Origin: Villigracilis sp900696595
GTDB lineage: Bacteria > Chloroflexota > Anaerolineae > Anaerolineales > Villigracilaceae
DNA length: 64,000 bases
Assembly (NCBI GenBank): GCA_030263615.1
Contig: SZPH01000015.1
Location: 22,095 to 86,094, forward strand
Reading direction: 5' to 3'
Both the position numbers and the translations under genes were made by a program. The notes beneath the pieces are model-generated. The model was not told where the DNA came from. It searched no databases and saw only the letters and a list, made by a program, of their open reading frames with translations. Position 1 is the stretch's first letter. Each line of letters opens with the position of its first letter. Positions 49,792-58,595 of the stretch are shown piece after piece.

Positions 49792-50787
49792 ATGACAGAT
49801 TTAACAACGACCTATCTCGGTTTGAAATTGAAGAACCCGCTGGTGGCTTCGGCGTCGCCGATGTCCAAGAAACTGGACAAAGCCAAACGTCTGGAAGAGG
49901 CGGGCATTGCCGCCATTGTGATGTATTCGCTCTTCGAGGAGCAGATCATCCACGAATCGCTGGAGCTCGATCACTTCCTCTCGCGCGGCGCGGATTCCTT
50001 CGCCGAGGCGCTGAGTTACCTGCCCGACGGCGGCATGTACGGCGTGGGACCGGAAAAATATCTCAACCATCTTGCAGGGTTGAAGAAGTCTGTGCGCGTT
50101 CCCGTCATCGGCAGTTTGAACGGCGTCTCGAAAGGCGGCTGGACGAGTTACGCCAAACGCATCGAAGAAACCGGAGCCGACGCGCTCGAACTCAATCTTT
50201 ATTTCCTCTCCACCGACCCGAACCTGACCGCCGCCGAACTCGAAGACGCGCAGGTGGAACTTGTGGCGGAGGTGAAATCGGCGATCAAGATTCCGCTGGC
50301 GGTGAAACTCAGCCCCTTCGTCACCTCTCTGCCGAACTTCGCCAAACGCATCGTGGACGCGGGCGCAAGCGGACTCGTCCTCTTCAACCGTTTCTACCAG
50401 CCGGATTTTGATCTCAACGAACTGGACATCGTCCACAGCCTTGACCTGAGTACCTCCGCCGACCTGCGCCTCCCGCTGCGCTGGATTTCGATTTTATACG
50501 GCAATGTGAGCGCGGACTTCGCCCTGACCAGCGGCGTCCATACCCACACGGACGTCCTCAAGGCGATGATGGCGGGCGCAAAAGTGGCGATGATGGCGTC
50601 CAATCTTTTGCACAACGGCGAGTCGGTCGTCCCGTCCATGCTGGCTGACCTGCAAACCTGGATGGCGGAGCGCGAGTACACGTCCATTCAACAGATGCAG
50701 GGCAGCATGTGCCAGAAGAACGTCAAGGAACCGGCGGCGTTCGAACGCGCGAATTATATGAAGGTGTTGAATTCGTGGAGGGATTAA
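49792..50787 (+). CDS. Dihydroorotate dehydrogenase-like flavoprotein
   Basis: 331 aa (beta/alpha)8 flavoprotein related to DHODH. It has TTYLGLKLKNPLVASASPMSK at the N-terminus, ALELNLYFLSTDP in place of the usual ELNxSCPN, the lysine in IPLAVKLSPF, and GVHTHTDVLKAMMAGA for FMN phosphate. The missing SCPN and extra C-terminal region (QMQGSMCQKNVKEPAAFERANYMKVL in outline) indicate a group other than PyrD. It is often found beside nifJ in anaerobes, and here lies 38 bp after it. The true reaction is unknown. The start at 49792 is preferred (GAGG upstream) over a TTG at 49771 in the repeat. Confidence 0.88.
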   Translation: MTDLTTTYLGLKLKNPLVASASPMSKKLDKAKRLEEAGIAAIVMYSLFEEQIIHESLELDHFLSRGADSFAEALSYLPDGGMYGVGPEKYLNHLAGLKKSVRVPVIGSLNGVSKGGWTSYAKRIEETGADALELNLYFLSTDPNLTAAELEDAQVELVAEVKSAIKIPLAVKLSPFVTSLPNFAKRIVDAGASGLVLFNRFYQPDFDLNELDIVHSLDLSTSADLRLPLRWISILYGNVSADFALTSGVHTHTDVLKAMMAGAKVAMMASNLLHNGESVVPSMLADLQTWMAEREYTSIQQMQGSMCQKNVKEPAAFERANYMKVLNSWRD

Positions 50788-50790
50788 ACC

Positions 50791-51004
50791 AGCCCGCTTC
50801 AGCGGGCTTCGTAGGCATAGCGCGGGGGTTCATCCCCGCGCGGGGACGGCGGACGAGAAAAACGCCGGGGCAACCCGCGCGCGCCTGTCCACATACCCGC
50901 CCGGACGTAAACGTCCGGGCTATTTTTACAAAGCCGACTGAAGTCGGCTAGCCCGCTTCAGCGGGCTTCGTAGGCATAGCGCGGGGGTTCATCCCCGCGC
51001 GGGG
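50791..51004. repeat. Two 55-bp direct repeats and hairpins between convergent genes
   Basis: The identical 55-bp unit at 50791-50845 and 50950-51004 holds the hairpins AGCCCGCTTCAGCGGGCT and GCGCGGGG / CCCCGCGC. Between them are GCCCGGACG / CGTCCGGGC and AGCCGACTGAAGTCGGCT. The second unit touches the stop codon of the minus-strand ThDP gene. It probably also terminates transcription in both directions. Confidence 0.93.
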
Positions 51005-52717
51005 TTACAACGTCCTCACATACCGAAACTGCTTATAACCTGGCGGGTCGGCGTTGATGATCGGGTCAATCGTCACGTGCAGGACGGCTGGCTTGCCTGA
51101 ATCAACCGCACGTTGGAGAGCGGCGGGCAGTACATCCACCGAATCGACCTTTTCGCCGTAGCATCCCAGACCTTGCGCGATGATGTCGTAACGCATCTCG
51201 CCTGAAAGATCCACGCCCTGATGATTCTCAGGCGCGATGCCGCCGAAGTTGTGCGCGCTGCGTTCCATGCCCCAGCCGTCGTCCACTGCCACAAGCACGA
51301 CGATGTTCGCCCGCTCGCGCAGAGCCGTTTCCATTTCCATGATGTTGAAGCCCGCCGCGCCGTCTCCCGTGATGCAGTACACGGGTCGTTCGGGCGCCGC
51401 AAGTTTCGCGCCGATCGCAAACGGGATGCCCGTGCCGAGATACCCCATCTTCACCGAATACAAAAAACTGCGCGGCTCATAAATCTGATTGAACGCCACG
51501 CCCCACAGCGTCGTGTTGCCGCCGTCGAGAACCGTCACCGCGTTGCGCGGGAAAAAACTGCGCGCGTTGAAAACCATCTGCCCAGGGTTGAGTCCGTGCG
51601 CGGGTTGCGCCATCAAAAATTGAAATCCGTTCGCCACCGTTTGTTGCGTCAACTCGCGGTAACGCGCCAGATCGGGCATTTCGCTGCGGGCTTGCGTCTT
51701 CGCTTTTACTTTGGATAAGATCGCCCTAAGCGCGGATTTCGCGTCTGCGACGATTCCCACGTCCACTGGGCGATTCAACCCGATGGAATTCGCATCGGAA
51801 TCGATTTGAATTGTTTTCTGTTTCTCAGGCATTCCCCACGCTGGAGGCGATCCCCAGCCGTCGTATTCGCCCAAGCGCGAGCCGACCACAAGGACGACAT
51901 CCGCTTCGTTGCGCGCCAGCGACGTGGCTTGCATATCGAAGAGGAAAAAATAATGCGGATGATCTTCAGGGACGGCGCCGCGCGCGCCCATGCTTGCTCC
52001 CATGCCCGCCGCGAGATAATTTCCCAACTCCAAAAATTCGGCGGATGCGTCTGCCCACAACACGCCTTTGCCCGCGTGCAGGTACGGCTTCTTTGAGTTT
52101 GCCAGCAATTCAGCCGCTTCTTCGATCCATGCGGGGTCGCCCGCGCCCATGTCGGTCATGCGATATTGCGCGGCGGGGTAAACGGGAACCGACTCCGCTT
52201 CGATTTTTACGCCCAGCAATTCATCGGGGATGGCGATGAAGACGGGACCTGGTCTGCCCGTCAGTGCGGCGCGGAAGGCAGAGCGAATCATTTCGGGCAG
52301 GCGTTCAGGCTGACGAACCAGCGCGCTGTATTTGGCGATGGGTTTTGCCATCGTCACGAGGTCGGTCGCTTGCCACGCGCCGCCCCGCTCGGGGTCCGTG
52401 GTGAGGCGGCGGCGGGTGCAGGCAATCGCCACGATGGGATGTCCCTCCGCGTAGGCGGACGTGAGTCCCGCCAGCATGTTCGCGCCGCCAGGTCCAGGCG
52501 AGCCGATGACCACGCTTGGCTTTCCGTTTGTGCGCGTGTATCCCTCCGCCAAATGGACGGCGCCTTCTTCGTGCCTGCAATTGATGTGACGGATGCCGTA
52601 CTTCCCCAAATGCGCCGAGAAGGGGATATGCGCCCCGTCAATGATGCCGAACATCATCTCGATGCCCTCGGCTTGCAAACATTTTGCCAGCAATTCTCCA
52701 ACAGTTATTTCAGTCAT
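51005..52717 (-). CDS. ThDP-dependent enzyme of the acetolactate synthase / benzoylformate decarboxylase family
   Basis: 570 aa with the three domains of this family: pyrimidine-binding (1-175; catalytic Glu in CRHEEGAVHLAEGYTR), central (about 195-330) and ThDP-binding (about 370-550; GDGAAGFNIMEMETALRE ... VDDGWGMER). The substrate cannot be fixed. The neighbours (SDR, epimerase, MFS) suggest a small catabolic or biosynthetic operon rather than branched-chain amino acid synthesis, and no small regulatory subunit gene is present. AAAGGAG precedes the ATG. It is the last gene of the operon. Confidence 0.9.
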   Translation of the reverse strand: MTEITVGELLAKCLQAEGIEMMFGIIDGAHIPFSAHLGKYGIRHINCRHEEGAVHLAEGYTRTNGKPSVVIGSPGPGGANMLAGLTSAYAEGHPIVAIACTRRRLTTDPERGGAWQATDLVTMAKPIAKYSALVRQPERLPEMIRSAFRAALTGRPGPVFIAIPDELLGVKIEAESVPVYPAAQYRMTDMGAGDPAWIEEAAELLANSKKPYLHAGKGVLWADASAEFLELGNYLAAGMGASMGARGAVPEDHPHYFFLFDMQATSLARNEADVVLVVGSRLGEYDGWGSPPAWGMPEKQKTIQIDSDANSIGLNRPVDVGIVADAKSALRAILSKVKAKTQARSEMPDLARYRELTQQTVANGFQFLMAQPAHGLNPGQMVFNARSFFPRNAVTVLDGGNTTLWGVAFNQIYEPRSFLYSVKMGYLGTGIPFAIGAKLAAPERPVYCITGDGAAGFNIMEMETALRERANIVVLVAVDDGWGMERSAHNFGGIAPENHQGVDLSGEMRYDIIAQGLGCYGEKVDSVDVLPAALQRAVDSGKPAVLHVTIDPIINADPPGYKQFRYVRTL

Positions 52718-52737
52718 AAATTTCTCCTTTTGAATTG

Positions 52738-52806
52738 GACGCGGATAAACGCGGAGAACGCGGATTCTTGTTTCTTCTTCTGCGTTCGTCGGCGTTCGCC
52801 GCGTCC
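52738..52806. repeat. GGACGCGGATAAACGCGG palindrome, related to the MITE core
   Basis: Inverted words GGACGCGG ... GCGTCC enclosing AACGCGGA and TGCGTTCG, very similar to the inside of the 141-bp MITEs. It fills the gap between the epimerase and ThDP genes. A further relative is at 41270-41330. Confidence 0.65.
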
Positions 52807-52819
52807 CATTATTAAACGG

Positions 52820-53806
52820 CTACTTCAATATCTTCTCCGCTCTCAACCAAATTTCCGTGCGGCGCATCCCTTCCTCCAAACTGACTTGTTCATGCCAGCC
52901 CAGCAGGCGATGCGCTTTTTCATTCGAGACGGTATTTTTCTTCGAGAGCATTTCCATCGCGCCGCGTCCCAACTCGGTGGGTTTGCCAAGCAGTTTGAAG
53001 ATGACGCGCCCAATCTCTGCAATCGTCACCGCCGCCGAGGTACTCATCACGCGCGGACTACCCTTGCCCAGCATACGATAATAATGCCCGAAGAACGTTT
53101 CGCAGGTGAGCCGCTTCTCGCCGCCGAGGATGAAAATCTGCCCAATGGCTTGGTCTTTTTCCGCCGCGAGAATCACGCCGTTCACTAAATCGTCAATGTA
53201 AATCGCGCGGAAGATTCCCTGCCCGTGCGCGGGGAGCAGAAAGTATCCTTTTTGAATCGCCTGCACAGGGATGATCGTCCACGGGCGCGAGCCAGGTCCG
53301 TACACGTCGGCGGGACGGACGATGGTGCAGTCCAGCCTTCCCTGCGCGTGAGCCGCAAGCACGACCTGCTCGCTGGCGATTTTCGTATCCACATACGGGT
53401 TGCCCGTCGGCATCACAGGCGCGGACTCGTCGGCGTTATCTTCGATATTGAATCGCATCGCCGCCAGCGACGAGAAATGCACGAAGCGTTTTACTCCCGC
53501 TTGAAGTGCGGCATCCAACACGCGGCGCGTTCCCAACACGTTGACGCGCCAGGCTTCCGCCCGCGCCACATTACTCGTCACGATCGCGGCGGTGTGAATG
53601 ACTAAATCGCATCCATTCATTGCAGACTGCCACGCTTCGGGTTGCGAGACGTCCCCCGCCACGACGTTCAACGCCTCATCCGCGCGGACATCCAGCCCCC
53701 AAGTCTGCGCGCCAAGTTGACGGTAGCGCTCCGCAAGCGCGCGCCCGACAAAGCCCAATGCGCCAGTGATAAAAATTTTTTGATAACGGGTTTGATTCAT
53801 ATTCAA
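52820..53806 (-). CDS. NAD-dependent epimerase/dehydratase (extended SDR)
   Basis: 328 aa. NAD motif GALGFVGRALAERY, then VVAGDVSQPEAW, and the active site with Tyr and Lys in PYVDTKIASEQVVL (YxxxK). The C-terminal half recalls 3-beta-hydroxysteroid dehydrogenase / cinnamoyl-alcohol dehydrogenase types (VRPADVYGPGSRPW). Substrate unknown. It is the third gene in the minus-strand operon, 21 bp after the SDR gene. Confidence 0.9.
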   Translation of the reverse strand: MNMNQTRYQKIFITGALGFVGRALAERYRQLGAQTWGLDVRADEALNVVAGDVSQPEAWQSAMNGCDLVIHTAAIVTSNVARAEAWRVNVLGTRRVLDAALQAGVKRFVHFSSLAAMRFNIEDNADESAPVMPTGNPYVDTKIASEQVVLAAHAQGRLDCTIVRPADVYGPGSRPWTIIPVQAIQKGYFLLPAHGQGIFRAIYIDDLVNGVILAAEKDQAIGQIFILGGEKRLTCETFFGHYYRMLGKGSPRVMSTSAAVTIAEIGRVIFKLLGKPTELGRGAMEMLSKKNTVSNEKAHRLLGWHEQVSLEEGMRRTEIWLRAEKILK

Positions 53807-53827
53807 ACGGACAAAATGAATTTTGTC

Positions 53828-54643
53828 CTACATTCCCCTTTGCTTGCGGATTTTTTCGAGCCGCTTCATCCCGCGACGTTTCATCGGTTCGTACAACCAG
53901 AACATCATCGCAGGGACGGCGTGATTCAACTTCGTCAGCCAGCCGCGCCAGCGCGGGAGGTTGATCTCCAGCGGTTTGTCGCGCATGGCTTTCCAAAAGG
54001 CTTGCTCAATGTCCTGCACGGTGAGCGTGATGCCCGTGTACGTCAGCGCCACTTCTTCGCGCCCCGCTTCGAGATGCTTTTGCATGATGGGCGTATCCAC
54101 GAGGTCGGGCGCGATCAGGGTGACGAAAATGCCTTTCGTCCGCCACTCAATTGCGGCGGCGATGGAGGCGTTTCTTAATCCGCCTTTTGCGGCTGAATAA
54201 AGCGAATTGCCTGGCGTGGGGGAAAGTCCCGCCAGCGAGCCGACGTTGATGATGTGACCCGCTCCCTGTTTCGCCATCGCTTCGCCTGCCAGACGCATCC
54301 CGATCAACGCGCCCTTTAGGTTGACGTCCAGAACAAGGTCAATGTTTTCGACAGGTTGCGATAAAAGAAAAGACTGGCGGCTGACGCCTGCGATGTTGAA
54401 GAGGTAATCAATGCGCCCGAAACGCTGTTGGGTTTCTTCGATGACTTTCCGCCATTGCTCCACCGAGCGGATGTCGAACGGGCGGAGCAAAATATTTTGG
54501 CTGGGTGCGAACGCCTCGCGCAAACCCGTTTCATTTGAATCGGCGAGCGTCAATTGATACCCGCCGATTCTTGAGAGGACTTCCGCCCAATGTTTGCCGA
54601 TTCCGCTGGCGGCGCCAGTGATGATCGCGGTTTGAACTGCCAT
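53828..54643 (-). CDS. SDR-family oxidoreductase
   Basis: 271 aa classical short-chain dehydrogenase. Cofactor motif ITGAASGIGKHWAEVL, NIAG (FNIAGVSRQ), the catalytic Ser in VGSLAG and Tyr/Lys in YSAAKGGLRNA. The longer C-terminus (WRGWLTKLNHAVPAMMFWLYEPMKRR in outline) is hydrophobic-basic, as in membrane-associated SDRs that work on lipids. Substrate unknown. It starts 3 bp after the MFS gene, so the two are translationally coupled. Confidence 0.92.
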   Translation of the reverse strand: MAVQTAIITGAASGIGKHWAEVLSRIGGYQLTLADSNETGLREAFAPSQNILLRPFDIRSVEQWRKVIEETQQRFGRIDYLFNIAGVSRQSFLLSQPVENIDLVLDVNLKGALIGMRLAGEAMAKQGAGHIINVGSLAGLSPTPGNSLYSAAKGGLRNASIAAAIEWRTKGIFVTLIAPDLVDTPIMQKHLEAGREEVALTYTGITLTVQDIEQAFWKAMRDKPLEINLPRWRGWLTKLNHAVPAMMFWLYEPMKRRGMKRLEKIRKQRGM

Positions 54644-54646
54644 CCT

Positions 54647-55966
54647 TTATTTCATGTTCGCCATCTCGCGCGCTTTCTTTTCGTTGACCGAAAGCATCAA
54701 CGCCCAGCCGACGATGAGGAACACGGCAATCGAGAGAAGCGCGAGCCGATGACCAGATTGCTCGGCGATGATGTGACTCTGTCCCTGGCTTTGATACCAC
54801 AGCGTCAACTCCGCCGCGAGCCAGCCGAAAATGGCGGGACCGATGAAGGAGGAGGTGCGTCCCGTCAACGCGAAGAAGCCGAAGAATTCGCCGCTCTTTC
54901 CAGGCGGGCTGAACGTGGCGACCATGGCGCGGCTGACGGATTGCACGCCCGCCATCGCCGCGCCGATGAACGCGCCGATGATGAAGAAGTGAGTCTGGTT
55001 TTGGGCGAAGTACATCGCCGCGATGCAAGCCGCCATCATAAAGACTGCAAGTGTCAAGGCGCGTTTTCCGCCGATGCGGTCTTGTAAATTTCCGAACAGC
55101 AACGCGCCAGCCACGTTGGTCGCCTGCACGATGATGAAGAAGATGATCAAGCCAGTCTGCTCCAAGCCGAACAATACCGCGCCGAGAATGGCGGCGAAAT
55201 CGAGCGCGATGATCACGCCTTCGTTATAGACGAGATAGGCGAGCATGAACTTGAGGAATTCTTTGAATCCGCGCGCGGCTTTGATGGTCGAACTGAGTTG
55301 CTTGAAGGCAATGCTGAGATAATTTTCGCCAGCGGGCAATGGCTGAGGCTGAGCGCGTTCCTTCAACCAGCGGAAGATCGGAATCGAAGCCAGGGCGAAG
55401 AAAATCGCCGTCACGATCAGCGTGAGGCGCACGACGAACAGGTCGCTTTTGGTCATCAAAATCGGCGGGAGAATGATGAGGAGGATGACAATGCCGCCAG
55501 CGGAGCCAACAGCCCAACCCGTGCCAGCGATGCGTCCCGTCTCTTCGGGGGAGGCGATCTCGGGCAGGAGTGCGTCGTAGAAAATTTGCGCGGCGCGATA
55601 GCCTACTTCCGAAAGCAGGAAGAAGAGGACGGCGAGGGCGATCATCCCTTTTTCGGTGAAGAAGAGCATGGCGGTGAAAACGACTGAAATTGCCGTGAAA
55701 AAGAATAGGAATTTTTTCTTTGCGCCTGAGTAATCTGCAATCGCCCCCATGATCGGCGCGGCAATGGCGACGAGGATCATCGCCACCGAAATGGTCAAAC
55801 CCCACAGACGGGAGCCCTCCGCCCCGCCGACAACTTGATTCTTGAAATATGCCGAATACACGGCGAGAAGCACCACCGAGGCATACGCCGAATTTCCGAA
55901 ATCGTACAAATACCATGCCACGCGCTCGCGCTTTGTGGACATCACTTGCGGAACATTCTCTGCCAT
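54647..55966 (-). CDS. MFS transporter, UMF1/Atg22-like
   Basis: 439 aa with 12 transmembrane helices. The N-terminal WYLYDFGNSAYASVVLLAVYSAYF is the signature of the UMF1 (Atg22-like) group, and GVQSVSRAMVATFSPPGKSGEFFGFFAL is the matching second-half motif. The cargo is unknown; relatives export amino acids. AGGAGG precedes the ATG at 55966. It is the first gene of a four-gene minus-strand operon. Confidence 0.92.
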   Translation of the reverse strand: MAENVPQVMSTKRERVAWYLYDFGNSAYASVVLLAVYSAYFKNQVVGGAEGSRLWGLTISVAMILVAIAAPIMGAIADYSGAKKKFLFFFTAISVVFTAMLFFTEKGMIALAVLFFLLSEVGYRAAQIFYDALLPEIASPEETGRIAGTGWAVGSAGGIVILLIILPPILMTKSDLFVVRLTLIVTAIFFALASIPIFRWLKERAQPQPLPAGENYLSIAFKQLSSTIKAARGFKEFLKFMLAYLVYNEGVIIALDFAAILGAVLFGLEQTGLIIFFIIVQATNVAGALLFGNLQDRIGGKRALTLAVFMMAACIAAMYFAQNQTHFFIIGAFIGAAMAGVQSVSRAMVATFSPPGKSGEFFGFFALTGRTSSFIGPAIFGWLAAELTLWYQSQGQSHIIAEQSGHRLALLSIAVFLIVGWALMLSVNEKKAREMANMK

Positions 55967-56089
55967 CTTCCCTTCCTCCTCGATTGATATTATTTTTTTA
56001 TTCTTGCGTTGAATTGGGCAAGTATATCATGCGCGAAATCTTTCCTTAAAACCTGAAAAAGTCTCAAGAATATACTTTTCAGTTGTTAA

Positions 56090-56557
56090 CTATAAATCTT
56101 TTTGTATCTTCTCGCGCTCATCGTCCCATAATTTTGCAAACCGTTCAAAGACATCCGAAATGATCTCCAGTTCGCTTTCGGAGTAGCTGGAAATCAGTTC
56201 GTCCTGCGCCCGTCTCGCCGACTCGAACCACGACGCGGCTTTTTCGGCGCTTTCTTTTGCGGGAGCGATGAGAAACCCGCGTCGGTCGTTGGGATTTGGA
56301 CGACGCTCGATCAACTCCGCCTTTTCGAGTCGGTCCAACATCGCGGTCGTCGCGCCCGACGTGAGTCCCGTGTGCCGCGCCAACTCGGAGGGGGTGGCAA
56401 CGCCTTTGAGGAAGAGAAGCCTGAGCGCTTCCATGTCGCTGGCATTGATGCCCGCCCATTCGCTCACGGCGTTGCGGAACAGCGTCAAGTTAACGCCATA
56501 GTCCCTCACTGCGGCTAAGGCTCGCTTCTTTAAATCTGCTTTTTTGGAGTTGGTCAT
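56090..56557 (-). CDS. MarR-family transcriptional regulator
   Basis: 155 aa winged-helix regulator. The DNA-binding core is ATPSELARHTGLTSGATTAMLDRLEKAELIERRPNPNDRRGF in outline, with the DRR wing motif. The start at 56557 has AAGGG before it; an earlier in-frame start (56626) lies in the promoter. It is divergent from a DUF1801 gene with overlapping promoters and a palindrome between, so it probably controls both. The ligand is unknown. Confidence 0.92.
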   Translation of the reverse strand: MTNSKKADLKKRALAAVRDYGVNLTLFRNAVSEWAGINASDMEALRLLFLKGVATPSELARHTGLTSGATTAMLDRLEKAELIERRPNPNDRRGFLIAPAKESAEKAASWFESARRAQDELISSYSESELEIISDVFERFAKLWDDEREKIQKDL

Positions 56558-56578
56558 AGATTTACCCTTGACGTTATC

Positions 56579-56626
56579 TTGATTATAAAGTATCTTTATT
56601 ATATAACAAATATGGTTTAGGCGCAA
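56579..56626. promoter_or_regulatory. Divergent promoters with MarR-type operator
   Basis: Plus strand: TTGATT (56579-56584), 17 bp, TATAAC (56602-56607) toward the DUF1801 gene. Minus strand: TTGCGC (56626-56621), 17 bp, TATAAT (56603-56598) toward marR. The palindrome ATAAAG-TAT-CTTTAT (56585-56599) lies in the plus spacer and just downstream of the minus -10 box, where a bound repressor would block both. Confidence 0.72.
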
Positions 56627-56657
56627 GGTCTAAACCACCCAAACAAGGAGATTTGCC

Positions 56658-57107
56658 ATGAGTCCCAAGACAACTGCCAAGAAATCCAACATCTGGTCAG
56701 ATGAAGAAAAAGCCGCAATGCGGGCGCGCGCCAAAGAAGCGAAGGCAGAAGCGCGCATGAGCAAGAACAAAGAAGAAGGCGAAAAAGCCATACTGGCTAC
56801 CATTGCAAAGATGCCCGAACCTGACCGCTCCATGGGAAAGCGACTGCACGAGATCGTCAAGGCAAACGCCCCCATGCTCATGCCAAGAACGTGGTACGGA
56901 ATGCCCGCTTACACCAACGCAGAAGGCAAAGTAGTGTGCTTCTTCAAAGCCGCATCCAAGTTTAACATGCGCTATGCCTCGTTTGGCTTTCAGGAGGCGG
57001 CAAATATTGACGATGGAAATATGTGGGCGGACGATTTCGCCATCGTGAAGTTGACTCCCGTTGAAGAGAAAATCATCGCCGCGCTCGTGAAGAAAGCGGT
57101 GAGTTGA
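56658..57107 (+). CDS. DUF1801-like (YdhG-type) protein
   Basis: 149 aa. A Lys/Ala/Glu-rich helical N-terminus (about 1-45) is followed by the DUF1801 core (about 46-149; MPRTWYGMPAYTNAEGKVVCFFK and FGFQEAANIDDG in outline). Relatives such as YdhG/Fra have been linked to iron homeostasis, but most are uncharacterised. It is probably regulated by the divergent MarR protein. AAGGAG precedes the ATG. A MITE begins 31 bp after the stop. Confidence 0.82.
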   Translation: MSPKTTAKKSNIWSDEEKAAMRARAKEAKAEARMSKNKEEGEKAILATIAKMPEPDRSMGKRLHEIVKANAPMLMPRTWYGMPAYTNAEGKVVCFFKAASKFNMRYASFGFQEAANIDDGNMWADDFAIVKLTPVEEKIIAALVKKAVS

Positions 57108-57137
57108 AATGCCGTAGGACAAGATTTATCTTGTCCT

Positions 57138-57278
57138 CTGATTACCTTACACTCTTAAAATCAGGACGCGGACGAGCGCGAAAAACGCGGATTTAATGTG
57201 TCTTTTCGGACGTTTTGTCAAAAAAATCTGCGTTCATCCGCGTTTTCCGCGTCCTAAAAACAAAGTGTAAGGTAATCA
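57138..57278. mobile_element. 141-bp MITE with 10-bp target-site duplication, copy 2
   Basis: The same element as at 7290-7430, in opposite orientation and of the same length. It is flanked by exact 10-bp direct repeats ATCTTGTCCT at 57128-57137 and 57279-57288. A few internal substitutions separate it from copy 1. Confidence 0.93.
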
Positions 57279-57305
57279 ATCTTGTCCTATATCGCAAAGT
57301 GAACT

Positions 57306-57333
57306 TTGCGGTACGCAACCCATCAGTTAGAAT
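57306..57333 (+). promoter_or_regulatory. Promoter with -10 box 6 nt before the start codon
   Basis: TTGCGG (57306-57311), a 16-bp spacer, TAGAAT (57328-57333), then the ATG at 57340 after 6 nt. No Shine-Dalgarno sequence, so a leaderless mRNA is likely. Confidence 0.5.
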
Positions 57334-57339
57334 CACCGC

Positions 57340-57897
57340 ATGGCAGAAACTCAATACCTCGCATTATTACGCGGCATCAACGTCGGCGGAAACAACATCA
57401 TCAAAATGGCGGACCTCAAAGCCTGTTTTGAAAGCATGGGTTTGTCTGATGTTGTGACTTACATTCAAAGCGGAAACGTGATCTTCAAATCCGCTGAGAA
57501 GGACAAAGCCAAACTGACAAAGAAGATCGAAGCGGGGCTGACGGAGCGATTCAACTATGAGGCGCGGCTGGTCGTCGTTTCGCACAAACAATTGAAACAA
57601 GCGGTGGAGGGAGCCCCGCGTGGATTCGGCACGGCTCCCGACAAATTCAGATATGACGTGATCTTCCTGAAAGAACCGCTCACATCCAAAGAAGCGATGA
57701 AGAGCGTGCGGGTAAAAGAGGGTGTGGATGCGGCTCACGCAGGCAGGGACGCGCTGTATTTTTCCCGTCTAATTGCCAAAGCCTCATCGAGTTATTTGAC
57801 GAAGATTATCGGGTTGCCTGTTTATCAATACATGACCATCCGCAACTGGAACACGACCACAAAACTGCTGGCGTTGATGGACGAGAATAAAAAATGA
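57340..57897 (+). CDS. DUF1697 protein
   Basis: 185 aa, full-length DUF1697: YLALLRGINVGGNNIIKMADLK at the N-terminus, YIQSGNVIFKS, and the C-terminal TKIIGLPVYQYMTIRNWNTTTKL in outline. The family is widespread and of unknown function. It overlaps the following AlkD-like gene by 4 bp (ATGA), so the two are co-translated. Confidence 0.93.
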   Translation: MAETQYLALLRGINVGGNNIIKMADLKACFESMGLSDVVTYIQSGNVIFKSAEKDKAKLTKKIEAGLTERFNYEARLVVVSHKQLKQAVEGAPRGFGTAPDKFRYDVIFLKEPLTSKEAMKSVRVKEGVDAAHAGRDALYFSRLIAKASSSYLTKIIGLPVYQYMTIRNWNTTTKLLALMDENKK

Positions 57898-58595
57898 AGG
57901 CAAAACAATTCATCGAACGACTCAAAGCCCTCAGTTCAAAACAAGCGGCGAAGGGACATGCTCATCTCGCGGCGGATAAGACCGATGCGATCATCGGCGT
58001 GAAGATGGGGCAGGTCTTTGCTCTGGCGAAAGAATTTATGGGCATGGAATTGGATGAAGTGGAGAAATTGCTCGAAAGCGACATCCACGAAGCGCGGGTC
58101 GGCGCGGTCAGCATTATGGATTTTCAGGCACGGAGCAAGAAGACTTCGCTTGAACGCAGGAAAGAATTGTTTGACCTTTACATCAGGCGGCATGACCGAA
58201 TCAACACGTGGGATCTGGTAGACCGCAGCGCCATTTGGGTCGTCGGCAGTTATCTGGTGGATAAGCCGCGCAAGATTCTGTATAAGTTGGCGAAGTCGAA
58301 AATGATGGCGGAGCGGCGGACAGCCATCGTCACGACTTTGTTTTTCATTGGAAAAAATGACCTCGACGACGCTTATCAACTTGCCGAGATCATGTTGTAC
58401 GACAAAGAAGATCTAATCCACAAAGCGAACGGATGGGCGCTGCGTTTTGCAGGCGATAAAGATAAAAAGCGCCTGCTCAAATTTTTGGATAAGCACGCGG
58501 CGACCATGCCGCGAGTCACATTGCGGTATGCGTTGGAAAAGATGGATAAAAAGACAAAAGAACATTACATGAATTTGGGGAAAGCCAAATCGTAG
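57894..58595 (+). CDS. AlkD-like DNA alkylation repair HEAT-repeat protein
   Basis: 233 aa, alpha-helical HEAT-like repeats as in the DNA alkylation repair enzyme family. Blocks are DEVEKLLESDIHEARVGAVSIMDFQ, the WDLVDRSAIWVVGSYL segment and WALRFAGDKDKKRLLKFLDKHA. AlkD removes positively charged alkyl bases such as 7-methylguanine; the WDxVD motif is kept here. The activity is inferred. Confidence 0.9.
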   Translation: MKAKQFIERLKALSSKQAAKGHAHLAADKTDAIIGVKMGQVFALAKEFMGMELDEVEKLLESDIHEARVGAVSIMDFQARSKKTSLERRKELFDLYIRRHDRINTWDLVDRSAIWVVGSYLVDKPRKILYKLAKSKMMAERRTAIVTTLFFIGKNDLDDAYQLAEIMLYDKEDLIHKANGWALRFAGDKDKKRLLKFLDKHAATMPRVTLRYALEKMDKKTKEHYMNLGKAKS

